Assembly (NCBI GenBank): GCA_037127315.1
Contig: JBBBDQ010001275.1
Location: forward strand, 2,256,501 to 2,320,500
Length of the DNA: 64,000 nucleotides
Direction of reading: 5' to 3'
From: Ascarosepion bandense
Lineage: Eukaryota; Mollusca; Cephalopoda; Sepiida; Sepiidae
The stretch's first letter is position 1. The number at the start of each line of letters is the position of its first letter. Below, piece by piece: positions 10,446-20,700 of the stretch. The position numbers and the translations under genes were made by a program. Under the pieces are notes generated by a model. That model was not told the origin of the DNA, did not search any database, and saw only the letters and a program-made list of their open reading frames with translations.

Positions 10446-11316
10446 TTATCACCCACAAGGCTGCATATATTTTATTGAAATTTCAAAGTCAAGACTGGGC
10501 AGCTCAAGTTCATATATGGCAGTAGTACTCCTTTTTCAGGCTGATATGGATCTTGTAAGGGTATAAGATGACACAAAGAGACAGGAACTTACTAGAGCAG
10601 TTACAGAACCTTTAGTGATGGATCATATGTAGGATTTACACTTGAGGTTTCAGTCAAGATTTTCTTAATACGTGCTCAAGACTCTCAGAGAGAACACCAA
10701 TTCATTAAGTCCATTTTAAGACACCGAGTTATTTGGCTATGACTGCTGTAAACATGACCTCAAAATCCGGCACAATGAAGTCCTAGACATTTTGACACAC
10801 TCTGCCTACACACAGTGGGCTCTACCAGGTTCAAGTACAGATGTGGGGGGGGGGGGCAGAAGTCTACTAGCCAGAAATCAGCAAAGCCATTTAGTAAAAA
10901 AACAAAACAAATTCACATTTAGAAAAAAATAAAAATATCCTCAAATGATGTCAAAATTTGCAAAATGTTTCATCCTTTAATTGTGTCTAATTTGAAACAT
11001 AACTAAATAAGGTAGAAAAATGCAAAGTTTGACGAGATAATGTGGGTCACAAAACACTGCCCAGGTCCCCCAATTAGCCATCCCTCCCACAGTCATGGTA
11101 GGATACACCTCACCCTGAATATAGTGTGTCTTTGATTTACAACATAGCTCCATTTCTACAATGTATTGTAATGCAATTTTTGATGTCAGTTAAAATATAC
11201 CCAACGGTTTTCTGTGAATAGCACCTTTGTCACTCACCTTTGTCACTCACCTAAGCTAAATACTAAAGTGATAATATAGGACATAAAAGCACACTTTTAT
11301 GACATATCTAAATCTA
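10446..11316. other. Unassigned stretch with a poly-G run
   Basis: No domain is recognised. A run of 12 G lies near 10844-10856. The interval 10700-10860 is less AT-rich than its surroundings and could be an old exon-like or transposon relic, but both strands carry stops in all frames. Confidence 0.4.
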
Positions 11317-11888
11317 TCTAAACTTATTTATAAATGGAACTTTGTCTGTGTGTGTGTGTGTCCATTACCTATAGACTCTGAAATGGCTGAACCGATTTTC
11401 TTGAAAATTTACACAGTTGTACTATAAGCGTCTGTGAGTGTTCTTAGCTAGGTTTTGTGTCGAGGTACCTCTGATAAATAGTGAAAATCGATAATCGAAA
11501 AAAATCGGGTTATAGAAGGAGTGGTCCGATTTTAATCAAATTTGATACACTCATAGACAAAGACATAAGAAAGGATATTCAGAAGTTTCAATGTTTCAGT
11601 TCTTACAACAGTGCAGAAAATCGATAATATATATATATATATATATAAAAGGCAAGATGTTTGTGTGTTTCAGTTTACAACAAAAAAACTTATTTGATAT
11701 CGATACCAAGAAACCAAAATTTGACTTACATCCATTCATTTTTCTTTCAGTGAACGATTTCACTTTAACTGGAAACAACTATTACTTTTTAGTCTTTCAT
11801 GCTAACGTCCAAAGAGTCTGAGCTCCAGGACCATGGATTAGTTTTAAAGCTTTAATTACACTCGAGCAACACCGGGCTATCCTGCTAG
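11317..11888 (+). mobile_element. Helitron-like non-autonomous element
   Basis: Starts with TC (TCTAAACTTATTTATAAATG) and ends in CTAG followed by T, after a GC-rich hairpin-like segment (CTCGAGCAACACCGGGCTAT). This fits the 5'-TC and 3'-CTRR ends of Helitrons, which insert between A and T without a target duplication. Three more copies with the same ends lie at 31714-32444 (+), 42262-42770 (-) and 51608-52201 (-). No Rep/helicase frame is present. A TA-dinucleotide run sits in the middle of each copy. Confidence 0.7.
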
Positions 11889-12042
11889 TATATATATATA
11901 TATATATATCTTAGGTGCGATTGGTAAATTGTCGCAATTATTTTATTATTTCAAATGTTCTTTAGGCTGAGTCTTAGCTCCAGGACCATGGATTAGTTTT
12001 AAAGCTTTCATTACACCCGAGCAACACCGGGCTATACTGCTA

Positions 12043-12090
<48 letters not shown>

Positions 12091-12222
12091 TAGGTGCGAT
12101 TGGTAAATTGTCGCAATTATTTTATTATTTCAAATGTTTTTTAGGCTGAGTCTGAGCTCCAGGACCATGGATTAGTTTTAAAGCTTTCATTACACTCGAG
12201 CAACACCGGGCTATACTACTAG
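11889..12222 (+). repeat. Two extra tandem Helitron 3' ends
   Basis: After the first CTAG end (11885-11888) a unit of TA-run, CTTAGGTGCGATTGG, AGCTCCAGGACCATGG and the 3' end occurs twice more, ending in CTAG at 12040-12043 and 12219-12222. The units differ mainly in the length of the TA run. Confidence 0.8.
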
Positions 12223-12783
12223 TGTTAACATAATTAGAACTAAAAAAATTCATGGAAGATGTAAGTATAATAGATATAAAGAAATTAAATTGTTTTAAGC
12301 TGCTTGTATGTTTACTGCGAGTGATGTCATTGGCTCTGAATAGATGAGATGACAAAGTGTAAGATCTTGAATTTCTAGGAGCAGAGAGAAGATCAAAAGA
12401 AGAAACCAAATCTAAGGAAGAAAGAAAAACAAACACAAGTTTGTTTTCCTTTTTAATTGAAAATTCACAAACTAATAATTTAACAAGAAAATGTCCTCAT
12501 CGCTTACAGAGAAACTCAACAGATATACACAACTTTCCAGTTGAATGATTTAAGCCAAGCCACCATCCAATGTTCATCACCATTTCTCCCTTCTCAAAGC
12601 ATTTAACAATGCCTGATTTCATTTTCATGATGATGACTCTCCATTTATTCAAAGCACCACCATCAGAAGAGGTGACACTATGCTTTGGGTGGGGGACATA
12701 ATAAGGGGTAATAAGTTTCCATAAGTGGTCTTTAATTACATGTGAAAATTTACATGCAATAGGTTGCAAATTCTTATTGCAAT
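12223..12783. other. No recognised feature
   Basis: Open frames of about 100 codons on the minus strand (12125-12436, 12497-12790) have no known motif, and the first overlaps the Helitron ends. I treat them as chance. Confidence 0.4.
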
Positions 12784-12985
12784 TGACCAATTGCTAACCA
12801 AGGCTATAGAACCCAGTCTGTACTGCTATTAACCCAGAGCTGGTGGGGGGAAGAGATGGATTCATGCTTTTCCCAAGTGTATTAGCACATAAGTGAATCT
12901 AATGAATTTGACTGGAATTCAAACACGGCTCTCCAATTCCTCTATCCAAGCCACAATCCATTACTCTACCATGCCTCCTAATAAG
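12784..12985 (-). mobile_element. S1 tRNA-derived SINE
   Basis: On the minus strand the tRNA-like head contains a B-box-like GTTTGAATTCC, then the S1 body (TTCACTTATGTG, complement of GGATTCATGC, AACCCAGAGCTGG). The same order is seen in the S1 copies at 26.1, 28.1, 51.3 and 53.5 kb. It is truncated at its 3' side, near 12784. Confidence 0.7.
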
Positions 12986-13006
12986 CACAGATAATAATAC
13001 GAAAAA

Positions 13007-13134
13007 AAGAAAAGATGGATTCATGCCTTTCCCAAGGGTATTAGCATGTAAGTGAATCTAATGAATTTGACTGGAATTCAAACACGGCTCTCCAATTCCT
13101 CAATGCGAGTTGCAATCCATTACGCCACCATGCC
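13007..13134 (-). mobile_element. S1 SINE, second head copy
   Basis: Repeats the head and first half of the S1 copy at 12784-12985 (same order: ATGGATTCATGCCTTTCCC, GGAATTCAAACACGGCTCTC). The A-box side ends at GGTGGCGTAATGGATTGC on the minus strand, which resembles a pol III A box. Confidence 0.7.
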
Positions 13135-13315
13135 TGTAAATTATGACAAATATTGTTGTGGCGAAATCTTTGTTGCCAAATGGTTGTGGCCTGTTGTGCC
13201 AGGATGAAAGACATAGGAACAGGAAGGTAGGTTCAAACAGTGTATTAGAATAACAAGAACATATATTTATAATGATAATATACACACAAAAAAGTCTGCC
13301 TTCTTCTACCAAGTG

Positions 13316-13690
13316 CCCCTAGCCCAGAGGTAGAATCGTCGACTGACGCCAATTCGGTCAGGTTTCAATCCTGGGTTACAAGCAATTGGAGTCTAACTGT
13401 ACTGACGAGCTGTGATACAGCGAAACAGATCTGTCTGTGGATGACTATATATATATATATATATATCAGCATGCCTTGTGGGCATAGAAGAATCCAAAGG
13501 AATATCCTTTATATATAATGGTAGGATAACTCTCTAAGAGAGATCTAAACATATATGCATATAAACACATATAGAGCAAATATAGAATCCTTCATTGAAT
13601 AAAGACGGAATCTGACGATGGCTCGACTGAAATAGGCCTATACTTCCGAATTGCCATGAAATAATGTGTCTGTCTTAATTTTTCTTTTAT
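13316..13690 (+). mobile_element. tRNA-headed element with hammerhead-like core
   Basis: The start reads CCCTAGCCCAGAGGTAGAAT, a clear pol III A box, and GGTTTCAATCC follows as a B box at the right spacing for a tRNA-derived promoter. Downstream is a hammerhead-ribozyme-like core (13402-13435), a TA run (13446-13466) and an AT-rich body with CTGACGA again at 13612. It could be a SINE, or a Penelope-type terminal sequence joined to a tRNA-like head. I see no second copy in this window. Confidence 0.5.
13402..13435 (+). ncRNA. Hammerhead ribozyme-like core
   Basis: CTGACGA (13402-13408) fits the conserved CUGANGA box. GCTGT/ACAGC around a GAT loop forms a five-pair stem II. GAAA follows at 13422-13425. 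Next comes ACAGATCTGT (13425-13434), a ten-base palindrome in the stem III place, ending in a GTC cleavage triplet at 13433-13435. Stem I is weak: one A-U pair, three wobbles, one G-C. Palindromic stem III without a loop is what would be expected of a motif that works as a dimer. Activity is not known. Confidence 0.5.
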
Positions 13691-13942
13691 ATATATAAAA
13701 TACGAGTGTTAGTAATCAGAAAATAAAAGTGGAAGTTCGAACAGTATAGTTATGCTGTGTTTCGACTGTCTCCAGACTGCCATGTGACTATCTCACAGCT
13801 GCGTTCCTGGAAGTCACTCTGGTTAGTATTTATTTAGGAGGAAGAGACCAGTTTACGTAGAAGGGTACCATAACACATACAAAAACAAAGTATTACCAAA
13901 ATGTAAGGGGTGGGGCAGAGATGACACCTCCAGCTTTAAAAA
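13691..13942. other. No recognised feature
   Basis: Mixed-composition sequence without a coding frame. I see no repeat partner in this window. Confidence 0.4.
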
Positions 13943-14085
13943 AATTTTTTTCTTTTAATCATTTCACCCCAAACAAGGCATTCCACTGCCACTATTGCGC
14001 AGGGGGTTACATAGGGGAAAGTGATGAGAAAGAGTGACAGATTATAGGGAGTGTTAGGAAGTGACTAAGAGAAGGATAATAAAGT
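13943..14085 (-). mobile_element. L-A LINE 3' tail copy
   Basis: Complement of the L-A 3' end (TCATTTCACCCCAAACAAGG, GCGCAGGGGGTTACATAGGG) and of part of the 3' UTR. A second, longer copy starts only 80 bp downstream. Confidence 0.75.
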
Positions 14086-14150
14086 GAGGGATCAGTTTAT
14101 ATATTGATTGTAATGTGGAATTGATCCCCCACTTTATATCCACATTATAA
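14086..14150. repeat. Short inverted-repeat motif
   Basis: AAAGTGAGGGATCAGTTT and the complement of AATTGATCCCCCACTTTAT form an imperfect hairpin with arms of about 18 bp. A related motif (AAAGTGGGGGATCAGTTTTA) is at 28447-28500. It may be a small MITE or an LTR edge. I cannot name it. Confidence 0.45.
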
Positions 14151-14164
14151 CAGTATGGTTCTTT

Positions 14165-14562
14165 TTAATATAATCATTTCACCCCAAGCAAGGCATTCCA
14201 CTGCCACTATTGCGCAGGGGATTACATAGGGGAAAGTGATGAGAAAGAGTGGTTAGATATAGGAGATGTCAGAAGGAGGGTGATAAACAGGTAAGGATAC
14301 CGAGGATGAGGGTTGGGTAGATGGGAAGAGTGTTTGAGAGAATGGATGCAAGTTAGTGTGTTAGGAGGTGTCTATTGACCTTACATTTAAACTCCTGGAG
14401 ATTGTAGCTGTTGAGGAAGCAAGTATGTGGAAGGGAATTCCACAGGCGGGAAGTGCGAGAAAAGAAGCTGTTGGAGTAGAAATTGCGGTTACATTTTATC
14501 GGTTTCACTGAAAAAAGGTGGGACGTAGTTGCTAATTTACCAAACATCAGAAAATTATCCAA
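14165..14562 (-). mobile_element. L-A LINE 3' copy with C-terminal codons
   Basis: Begins with the complement of the family tail. The minus frame 14353-14562 encodes the C-terminus of the L-A protein (SRTSRLWNSLPHTCFLNSYNLQEFKC, KVNRHLLTH) and its stop. The last codons before it (about 14530-14562) diverge from other copies, so homology probably ends near 14530. Confidence 0.8.
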
Positions 14563-14734
14563 TTAAAATGAAATTTTCAGCATTTATTCATTAATGAATG
14601 AATTGTACACCAAATAAATTATTTTATTAAAAAACTTTGTGGAAAGATTTTTTGGTGTTGGAGGGTAGCTTTATCCCACCTTTTTGATATACTATATCTA
14701 ATTTTAAACTTAAGGAGTTGTCATTACATTTATT

Positions 14735-14860
14735 TAGTTCCGTTCAAAATTCCTAGTATCTGAAGAAGGTTGGCGTGTACTACAGATGAAACATTGTGAA
14801 TATAACAATAAAGATGAGGACAACAGTCTGAACAATATAAATAATGTAAATACCTTGTAG
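14735..14860 (+). repeat. Repeat with CTGAAGA terminus-like motif, copy 1
   Basis: GTTCAAAATTCCTAGTATC, then CTGAAGAAGGTTGG and ACAATAAAGATGAGG. The same string order recurs at 18200-18320. In both, CTGAAGA is followed by a possible stem and (G/A)AAAC, which recalls decayed ends of hammerhead-bearing Penelope-like elements. Family not proven. Confidence 0.4.
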
Positions 14861-14944
14861 TGAATAGAAAATTAAGAATTAAAATCAACCTTCTTCACTT
14901 TTACAAAAATTCACAATGACGTGTGAAATCCTTATTTTTCCCAA

Positions 14945-15142
14945 ATAGAAAAAGAATTGACCATGTGCTTAAAGAAAAAGTTGAAACCGGATATCGCAAG
15001 TAGATTTTAAACTGATTTTCTGACCAATGAAAGGGAATTGCAAGACCCAGAAGATTTAGCGATCCAGTGCCAAAATCTAAATTACAATAAAAGGCTCAGA
15101 TCAGCGTCAGTCAGATGGGAGCAGCAAGAAAGACAAAACTAA
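14945..15142 (+). pseudogene. Possible Gag-like relic
   Basis: A frame reads EKELTMCLKKKLKPDIASRF, a stop, then TDFLTNERELQDPEDLAIQC and QNLNYNKRLRSASVRWEQQE. The charged, Leu-spaced pattern resembles Gag proteins of LTR retroelements, and one internal TAA breaks it. No zinc knuckle follows. I cannot exclude chance. Confidence 0.3.
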
Positions 15143-16429
15143 AATGTAGATTCAACTTCAAATCCACCCGGACCTTCTCTTTCTCCTTCTTTCTCATGTG
15201 CTGATTCATTCTACTTCTTCTTCTCTATCCAAAATATTCTGAGCAAACAAACGCTCATATGTACATGTGTATGTACGCATATACTCTTTCAACAAATTAC
15301 TACTACGAACATTTTCTACACTCTTGATACCCTCGACTCGTTACTTCGTTCTCATTGAACATTAATTTCTACCTCTTCTTGTTATTCCTTTCTTTTAATA
15401 AATTTCTATTTTAACATGAAAAATGTATATTTTATTATTCCATGATTCCACACATTCCAGCCTGCTGACAACCAACCTTCTGATGAAAACCTGATAATTC
15501 TGATGATAATTCTGGATAAAACTTGTAAGCTGTAGGGAGTTTGGTTATGTCTGACACAAGGCCAAATCAAAGATACATTAACCCACTCCCCATATCTTCA
15601 ACCTCATCTCAGACATATAGAAAAATTATTTAGTTATGTAAGGAAAATCCTTAAAAATAATATTTTAGTAAAAAAAAATTTGAACATTAAGAGTAAAAAT
15701 ATTGGAAATTCATTTCAAACCTTACCACTAAAACTAAAAAAAATAATTTTTGGGAATCGGTGATTGCATGATTTAATAAAACATAACTTTCTTTCTGAAT
15801 ATTTTTTTTTATTTTTCAGTGCAATTTTGAAATTTGTCATTCATAATTATTTTAATTAAATAAAAAAAATGTTTGAAGAATTGAAAAATCTAAAATTTAA
15901 TATTATTTTCCAATATGAACATTTTCTAAAAGAAGTATTTTATTTTTCATTTTTACAATAGTTGAATTATTTTCTGTATGGAAGTTTAAAAAGGAAATAA
16001 TTCTGTAACTGCAATCAGTTAACAGTATCAATTCAATTAGTTTTTATCAGCACAGTTTACCATATCCGACATGTTTGTTTGTTTTTTGTTGCACTTCTTT
16101 TAATTTAATAAATTTTAATATCAAAATAATTTAAAAAATGATCTCATGCAGTGCAATTAAATATTTTAGGATATCAAACAGAAAACAAAATTTAATCAAA
16201 AATAAAAGCAATGAATTAAAGTGAAAAGTATCATTTAACTAAAAAATATCAGGAAATTTTAGATATAAAAATACTATATATATACTATATACTATATGAT
16301 GAAAGGAAAGTAACTAACGGAAAAAAAACGAACATTTTTTAGGTTGAACACCTCATCTAACATTTGTGTTTTCAACAACTAAATTTCTATGCTTTGCTTT
16401 TGTTTCAAAGCTGCAACAAAAATTCCAAC
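15143..16429. other. AT-rich stretch without recognised gene
   Basis: A pyrimidine-rich block with TTCTCC repeats (15170-15400), then very AT-rich sequence. No coding frame or repeat partner is seen. Confidence 0.45.
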
Positions 16430-16950
16430 AAATTTGAGTTTTGTTTAATGGCATATCAACCTCTGTAGGTTATTTAATGCCAAAATGGTAGGGTCTTAAA
16501 GGATTTTTTTTTAATGTTCAGTTATTGTGAAAAGGTTGATTTAGTTAGATTCTAATGAAAATTTTTTTGTTTTTATTCTTTTTTATTTTAGAAAACTGAA
16601 AATGTTTTCTAGTTTTGTATTCAAAAATGTTTTGCTGAGAATAATTTTTTTTCCTTCAAAAATGTGTGATGGTAAAAATTTTCCTTCAAAAATGTATATT
16701 TTTCTATAAAGGTCTATTTTTATGTATATATTTCTATAAAACTGTATTTTCATAATTTTATAGTCTTTTGACCCCAGTTTGGGAGTTAACTATTTGCACA
16801 TAGCTGGGACCCTAACAGGTTCTAACACTCTGGGTCAGGGTGGACCTGAAAACAACAGCAATTAAGAGGTGGTTCCATGCACCTCAAAACCTCCCAATCA
16901 GAGGCCTTGCTGCCAAATGCAGTTTACCGTCATGCCCAGGACCCAAAAAT
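16430..16950 (+). repeat. Repeat R, copy 1
   Basis: Starts TTGAGTTTTGTTTAATGG and ends near CATGCCCAGGACC. The middle is AT-rich with recurring CAAAAATGT blocks. The last 150 bp are richer in G+C (GTTAACTATTTGC, CTGGGTCAGGGTGGACCTG). Two more copies are at 20165-20700 (+) and 52385-52945 (-). No coding capacity is seen. Class unknown; a SINE with a GC-rich head read backwards or a MITE is possible. Confidence 0.65.
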
Positions 16951-17035
16951 TAAGTAAATAAACTCTACCAAATTTTTCTGGGTTTTTGTGGGGCACCCTC
17001 TATTTGTTAATCGATTTAATTTTATATACTTTTAT

Positions 17036-17503
17036 CACCATCATCATCATCATCATTTAGCATCCATTTCAATGCCAGAATGGGTTGAGCAAATTTATCT
17101 TGATGGCTCTTTCCAGGCTGCCCAATTTTGTGTAAGGCTTTTCTGTTATCTCAGCTTCGTTAAATTGTCTTTGATAAACTGGGTCCATGTTTTACATGGT
17201 CTACCATGTATCATACTTACCTGAACCATCATGAAATATTGGAGCAAATTTTTACAGCTATATGCCTTTCAGTCAGTTAAGAGCCATACGTGATACATGC
17301 TTGGGCGATCATGTCTCGAAACAAACATGATTGACTAGGCAGAAGATTATTCCACAGTAGGTTGCCATTGCTTTCTGCGGTAGACTAGTTGCCGACAAAG
17401 CAATCTGTCCTGTTATTTAACCCATAACTGGAAGGAATAGATGGATTCATACCTTACCCAAGGGTATTTGCGCGTAAGTGAATGCAATGAATTTGGCTGG
17501 AAT
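17036..17503 (-). mobile_element. S1-type SINE with (ATG)n tail
   Basis: The part 17272-17503 is the S1 body on the minus strand (GGAATTCCAGCCAAATTC, TTACGCGCAAATACCC, AGTCAATCATGTTTGTTTCG). It continues through 17271-17060 into a segment ending in a run of ATG trinucleotides (CATCATCAT on the plus strand, 17037-17056). A CATCAT run followed by a sequence ending in ATGGGTTG-like bases is, to my knowledge, typical of octopus genomes, and is one reason for the suggested source. The tRNA A box is missing, so the head is truncated. Confidence 0.6.
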
Positions 17504-18199
17504 TCCTTTACTCATACCAAAACTGGAAACTCAGTGTTTTTATTGAGACACCATTTCTAGGAAGATAAACTACCAAGGTTAGAGAGTTCGGCCTACCTTT
17601 TTGTACATCAAGCAGATGTAGAAGTTTCCATTTCAGAGACTTCCTTCTCTTAAATAAGTTGCTATCCAAAGCTGATGATTCTTACCCAGCCTAAGCAATT
17701 TAACTTCATACTTAAGACAGATGTAAATGTAAGATAATTTTCATAGTCTTCATGTAAAATACATTTTTCATTTTTTTAAGTTTCATAAAAACATATAGAA
17801 TAAAAAGTATTGGTTATATCAGGTTAGAATAATTTATTTTTGAACATAAACAACATTAACTAAATCATAGTAATTTAAATATTACAAACACTTGAAGATG
17901 ACAGTAGACCACTACTGTTTATACCTATGTGTTATGTAATCGGTAACATGAGATGAATAAATAAAGGACTTCTTCATTTTAAATTTTGAACTGAACCCTT
18001 TATCACAATCACTGGAGTATATTATGATTGTATGCGCAATGCCACATCTGGTATCCATGTTGTTATCTTCCTCTAACTCTCTTATTTGTTTACCACTATT
18101 GTATCCTGGTACAGAACTCACAACATTTTGGGTTCGGTCATTGGAACTAACCAGCATCTATCTCCTTGAGGACATTTGACCCAGTGATTGTAATAAAGG
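17504..18199. other. No recognised feature
   Basis: AT-rich. The 81-codon minus frame at 17912-18157 has no known motif. Confidence 0.4.
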
Positions 18200-18320
18200 G
18201 TTCAGTTCAAAATTCCTAGCACCTGAAGAAGGCTGGAATGTATAACAGCCAAAACGTCATAATAGTGGCAATAAAGATGAGGGCAATAGTCCAAACAATG
18301 TAAATAGTGTAAATACTACC
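18200..18320 (+). repeat. Repeat with CTGAAGA terminus-like motif, copy 2
   Basis: Second copy of the 14735-14860 repeat. CTGAAGA (18224-18230) is followed by GGCTG...CAGCC, a five-pair stem, and AAAAC. This is the layout of a hammerhead core with two core bases changed. It reads as a decayed terminus. Confidence 0.4.
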
Positions 18321-18399
18321 TCATCTCAAAAATATATAGACTAACACTGTGTAAACTCCTTCTATAGTTTAGGGATTTTTTTTTTTTTTGGCTATAAGA

Positions 18400-19285
18400 T
18401 TTAATTCAAATAACTGATAAGGAGAGAAAGTCCTGCCAGGATTCATCATTGACAGTCACAGTCTTAACAATATAATGCAGATGACACAGTGCTGATAACA
18501 GACATGAAATGGAAACTACAAGAAATTCTACAGAAGTTAGCAAAGATAAACAAAAATAAAGGACTAAACATAAACTACAAAAAAACTGAATGCATAGACA
18601 TCAGCAAAAAGAAAAGCCCAAAATGTCAATTACAGGTAGGAGATACTAAAATCTAGCAGGTGCAAAAATTTAAAGGCCTGGGAAGTGTTCCAACAGAGGA
18701 CAGATAGTGTGTCACTGAATTCCTGAGGCATATGTTGGCATGGCCAAAGACACATACCAAAAGCTAAGAAGAGTATTTATTGAGAGACAGGAAAATTTTG
18801 TTGGAAACAAAGAAATGATTACTTGACTGTTATGTAATATCTGTCCTCCTATATGGCAGTGAATGCTGGACAGTCTCATCAAAGATGAAGGAGAGACTCG
18901 AAACAACCAAAATGTGGTTCTACAGAAAGATGCTGAGAATTCCATGAACTGAGCTTGTGAGCCGCGCACAACATTTTGGAAAGAATAGAAACAAAAAGAA
19001 AACTTATACATAACATTAGGAAAAAACAGTTGAAGTGTCTGGGACCTGTCATGAGGAAGTAGGGCTTGGAGAATCTGATAGTCAAAGGATGGATAGAGGG
19101 AAATAGAGACAGGAGAAAACCGCACATGACATACTTGATGGGCTTAAGCAAATGGATGGCATAGCAGGGTTTGGGAGAAATAACAAGATTAATCACAAAA
19201 AGATATAAGGGACAGGAAGATATCGAGAGCCTTGATCCCCTACAGCCTGAAAGAACACAACATATAAAAGAAGAACTGATGAGAT
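18400..19285 (+). mobile_element. L-B LINE, 3' half copy
   Basis: Broken frames follow the L-B protein from just upstream of the catalytic YADD region (GCAGATGACACAGTGCTGATA encodes ADDTVL) through EMKWKLQEILQK, KNKGLNINYKKTEC and MWFYRKMLRIP to the 3' tail with ACACAACATATAAAAGAAG. The order and content match the minus-strand copy at 22947-24589. Many frameshifts. Confidence 0.75.
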
Positions 19286-19344
19286 CAATTTAAAATATCA
19301 TATTTTCTCTAGAACGTTGCTTTGTTTTAATTGTTGTATATTTG

Positions 19345-20140
19345 GAATTGTAGTGACTATCTATCCTCCTGGATGTCAGCAAATGCTGGACAATCACTTC
19401 AAAGATTAAGACTTGAAGCAACAGGAACGTGGTTATACAGAAGGATGCTGAGGATACCATGGAACAAATATGTGAGCAACGTGAAGATTTTGAGTAAAAT
19501 GGACACAAAAAGGAAACTCATGAATAAGAAGTACTTGGAAAATCTAAAAATCACAGGACAGATTGTGGGGCAGAGAAAAGCAGCATGTAGGGAGACAATA
19601 GTTGTCTTCCCTTAAGGGGAACAACAGTTGTCTTCCCTTTTGAGGAAACCTTTTTTTATCTGGAGTCAGTTCCCTTCCTGGCTTTAGTGTGAGTAACCAC
19701 GAGGACCATTCGCTGGCTTAACGGTATGTAATTCCTTGCCATACTTGCTAAAACCATTCTCGTCCATTTGGACAAAATGAACAATCTTCCTGTTTTGGGA
19801 CGTACTTAAACATTCTTAATGTATTGTACTTGTTTGTGTTTTATTAAATGCCAGTTTGATATTGCCATGTAACTTGCCCTTCTTTTTACTACATGTGCTA
19901 CAGCAGCTTGTTAATATTTATATTAGTATCGCGTAACTGGAAATATCGCTGGTTCACAACTCCAAATACTAACAAGCATATAACATATTTGATGAACTTG
20001 AGTAAGTGTATAGTAGAACAGGCTTTGGGAGAAAAAACAAAAAGGCAAAACTTATTAAGTGCTACAAAAAACAAGAATATGTGGAGAGCCATGATTGCCT
20101 ATGTCCTGAATGGACAAGGCACATTAAAGAAGAATTGACT
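19345..20140 (+). mobile_element. L-B LINE 3' copy, split
   Basis: The C-terminal coding remnant (SNRLRLEATGTWLYRRMLRIPW region, 19345-19602) and the family 3' part (19972-20140: TAACATATTTGATGAACTTG to CACATTAAAGAAGAAT) are parts of one L-B copy. About 370 bp of unrelated sequence separates them. The interruption falls where other copies run continuously from GAAGACAA to ACATAACATA. Confidence 0.65.
19603..19971. mobile_element. Unclassified insertion in L-B copy (possible solo LTR)
   Basis: About 370 bp that breaks the L-B copy. It starts near TTGTCTTCCC, which is repeated 35 bp later (GTTGTCTTCCCTT twice), and ends near ATACTAACA. Short ACAA strings flank it and could be a target duplication. 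It has no coding frame. A solo LTR is possible but unproven. Confidence 0.35.
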
Positions 20141-20164
20141 ATATATATAGTTAAGTGCATTTAA

Positions 20165-20700
20165 ATTAAGCTTGAGTTTTATTTAACGGCATATCAACTT
20201 CTGTGAGTTATTTAATGTCAAAATGGTTGGGTTTTAAAGGATTTTTTAATGTCCAGTTATAGTGAGAAGGTGGATTTAGTTAGATTCTAATGAAAATTTT
20301 GTTTTTATTTTTTTAGTTTAGAAAACTGAAAATGTCTTCTAGTTTTGTATTCAAAAATGTCTTGCTGAAAATTTTTTCCTTCAAAAATGTGTTGTGGTAA
20401 TAATTTTTTTTTCAAAAATGTATTGTTGGTAATATTTTTCTTCAAAAATGTATATTTTTCTATAAAGGTCTATTTTTGTGTATATATTTCTATAAAACTG
20501 TATTTTTATACTTTTATAGTGTCTTGACCCCTGTTTGGGGGTTAACTATTTGCCCATAGCTGGAACCCTAACAGGTGCTACCACTCTGGATCAGGGTGGA
20601 CCTGGGAACAACAGTAATTAAAAGGTGGTTCCATGCTCCTCGCAACCTCCCAATCAGAGGCCTTGCAGCCGGATGCAGTTTACAGTCATGCCCAGGACCA
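20165..20700 (+). repeat. Repeat R, copy 2
   Basis: Follows copy 1 (16430-16950) from TTGAGTTTTATTTAACGGC to CATGCCCAGGACC with many small differences, mostly in the A/T runs. It lies directly after the L-B end at 20140. Confidence 0.65.

Noticed and set aside
13612..13640. CTGACGATGGCTCGACTGAAATAGG as another hammerhead core (written in part: CTGACGA, then CTGAAA)
   Set aside because: No stem II can be formed between the two boxes.
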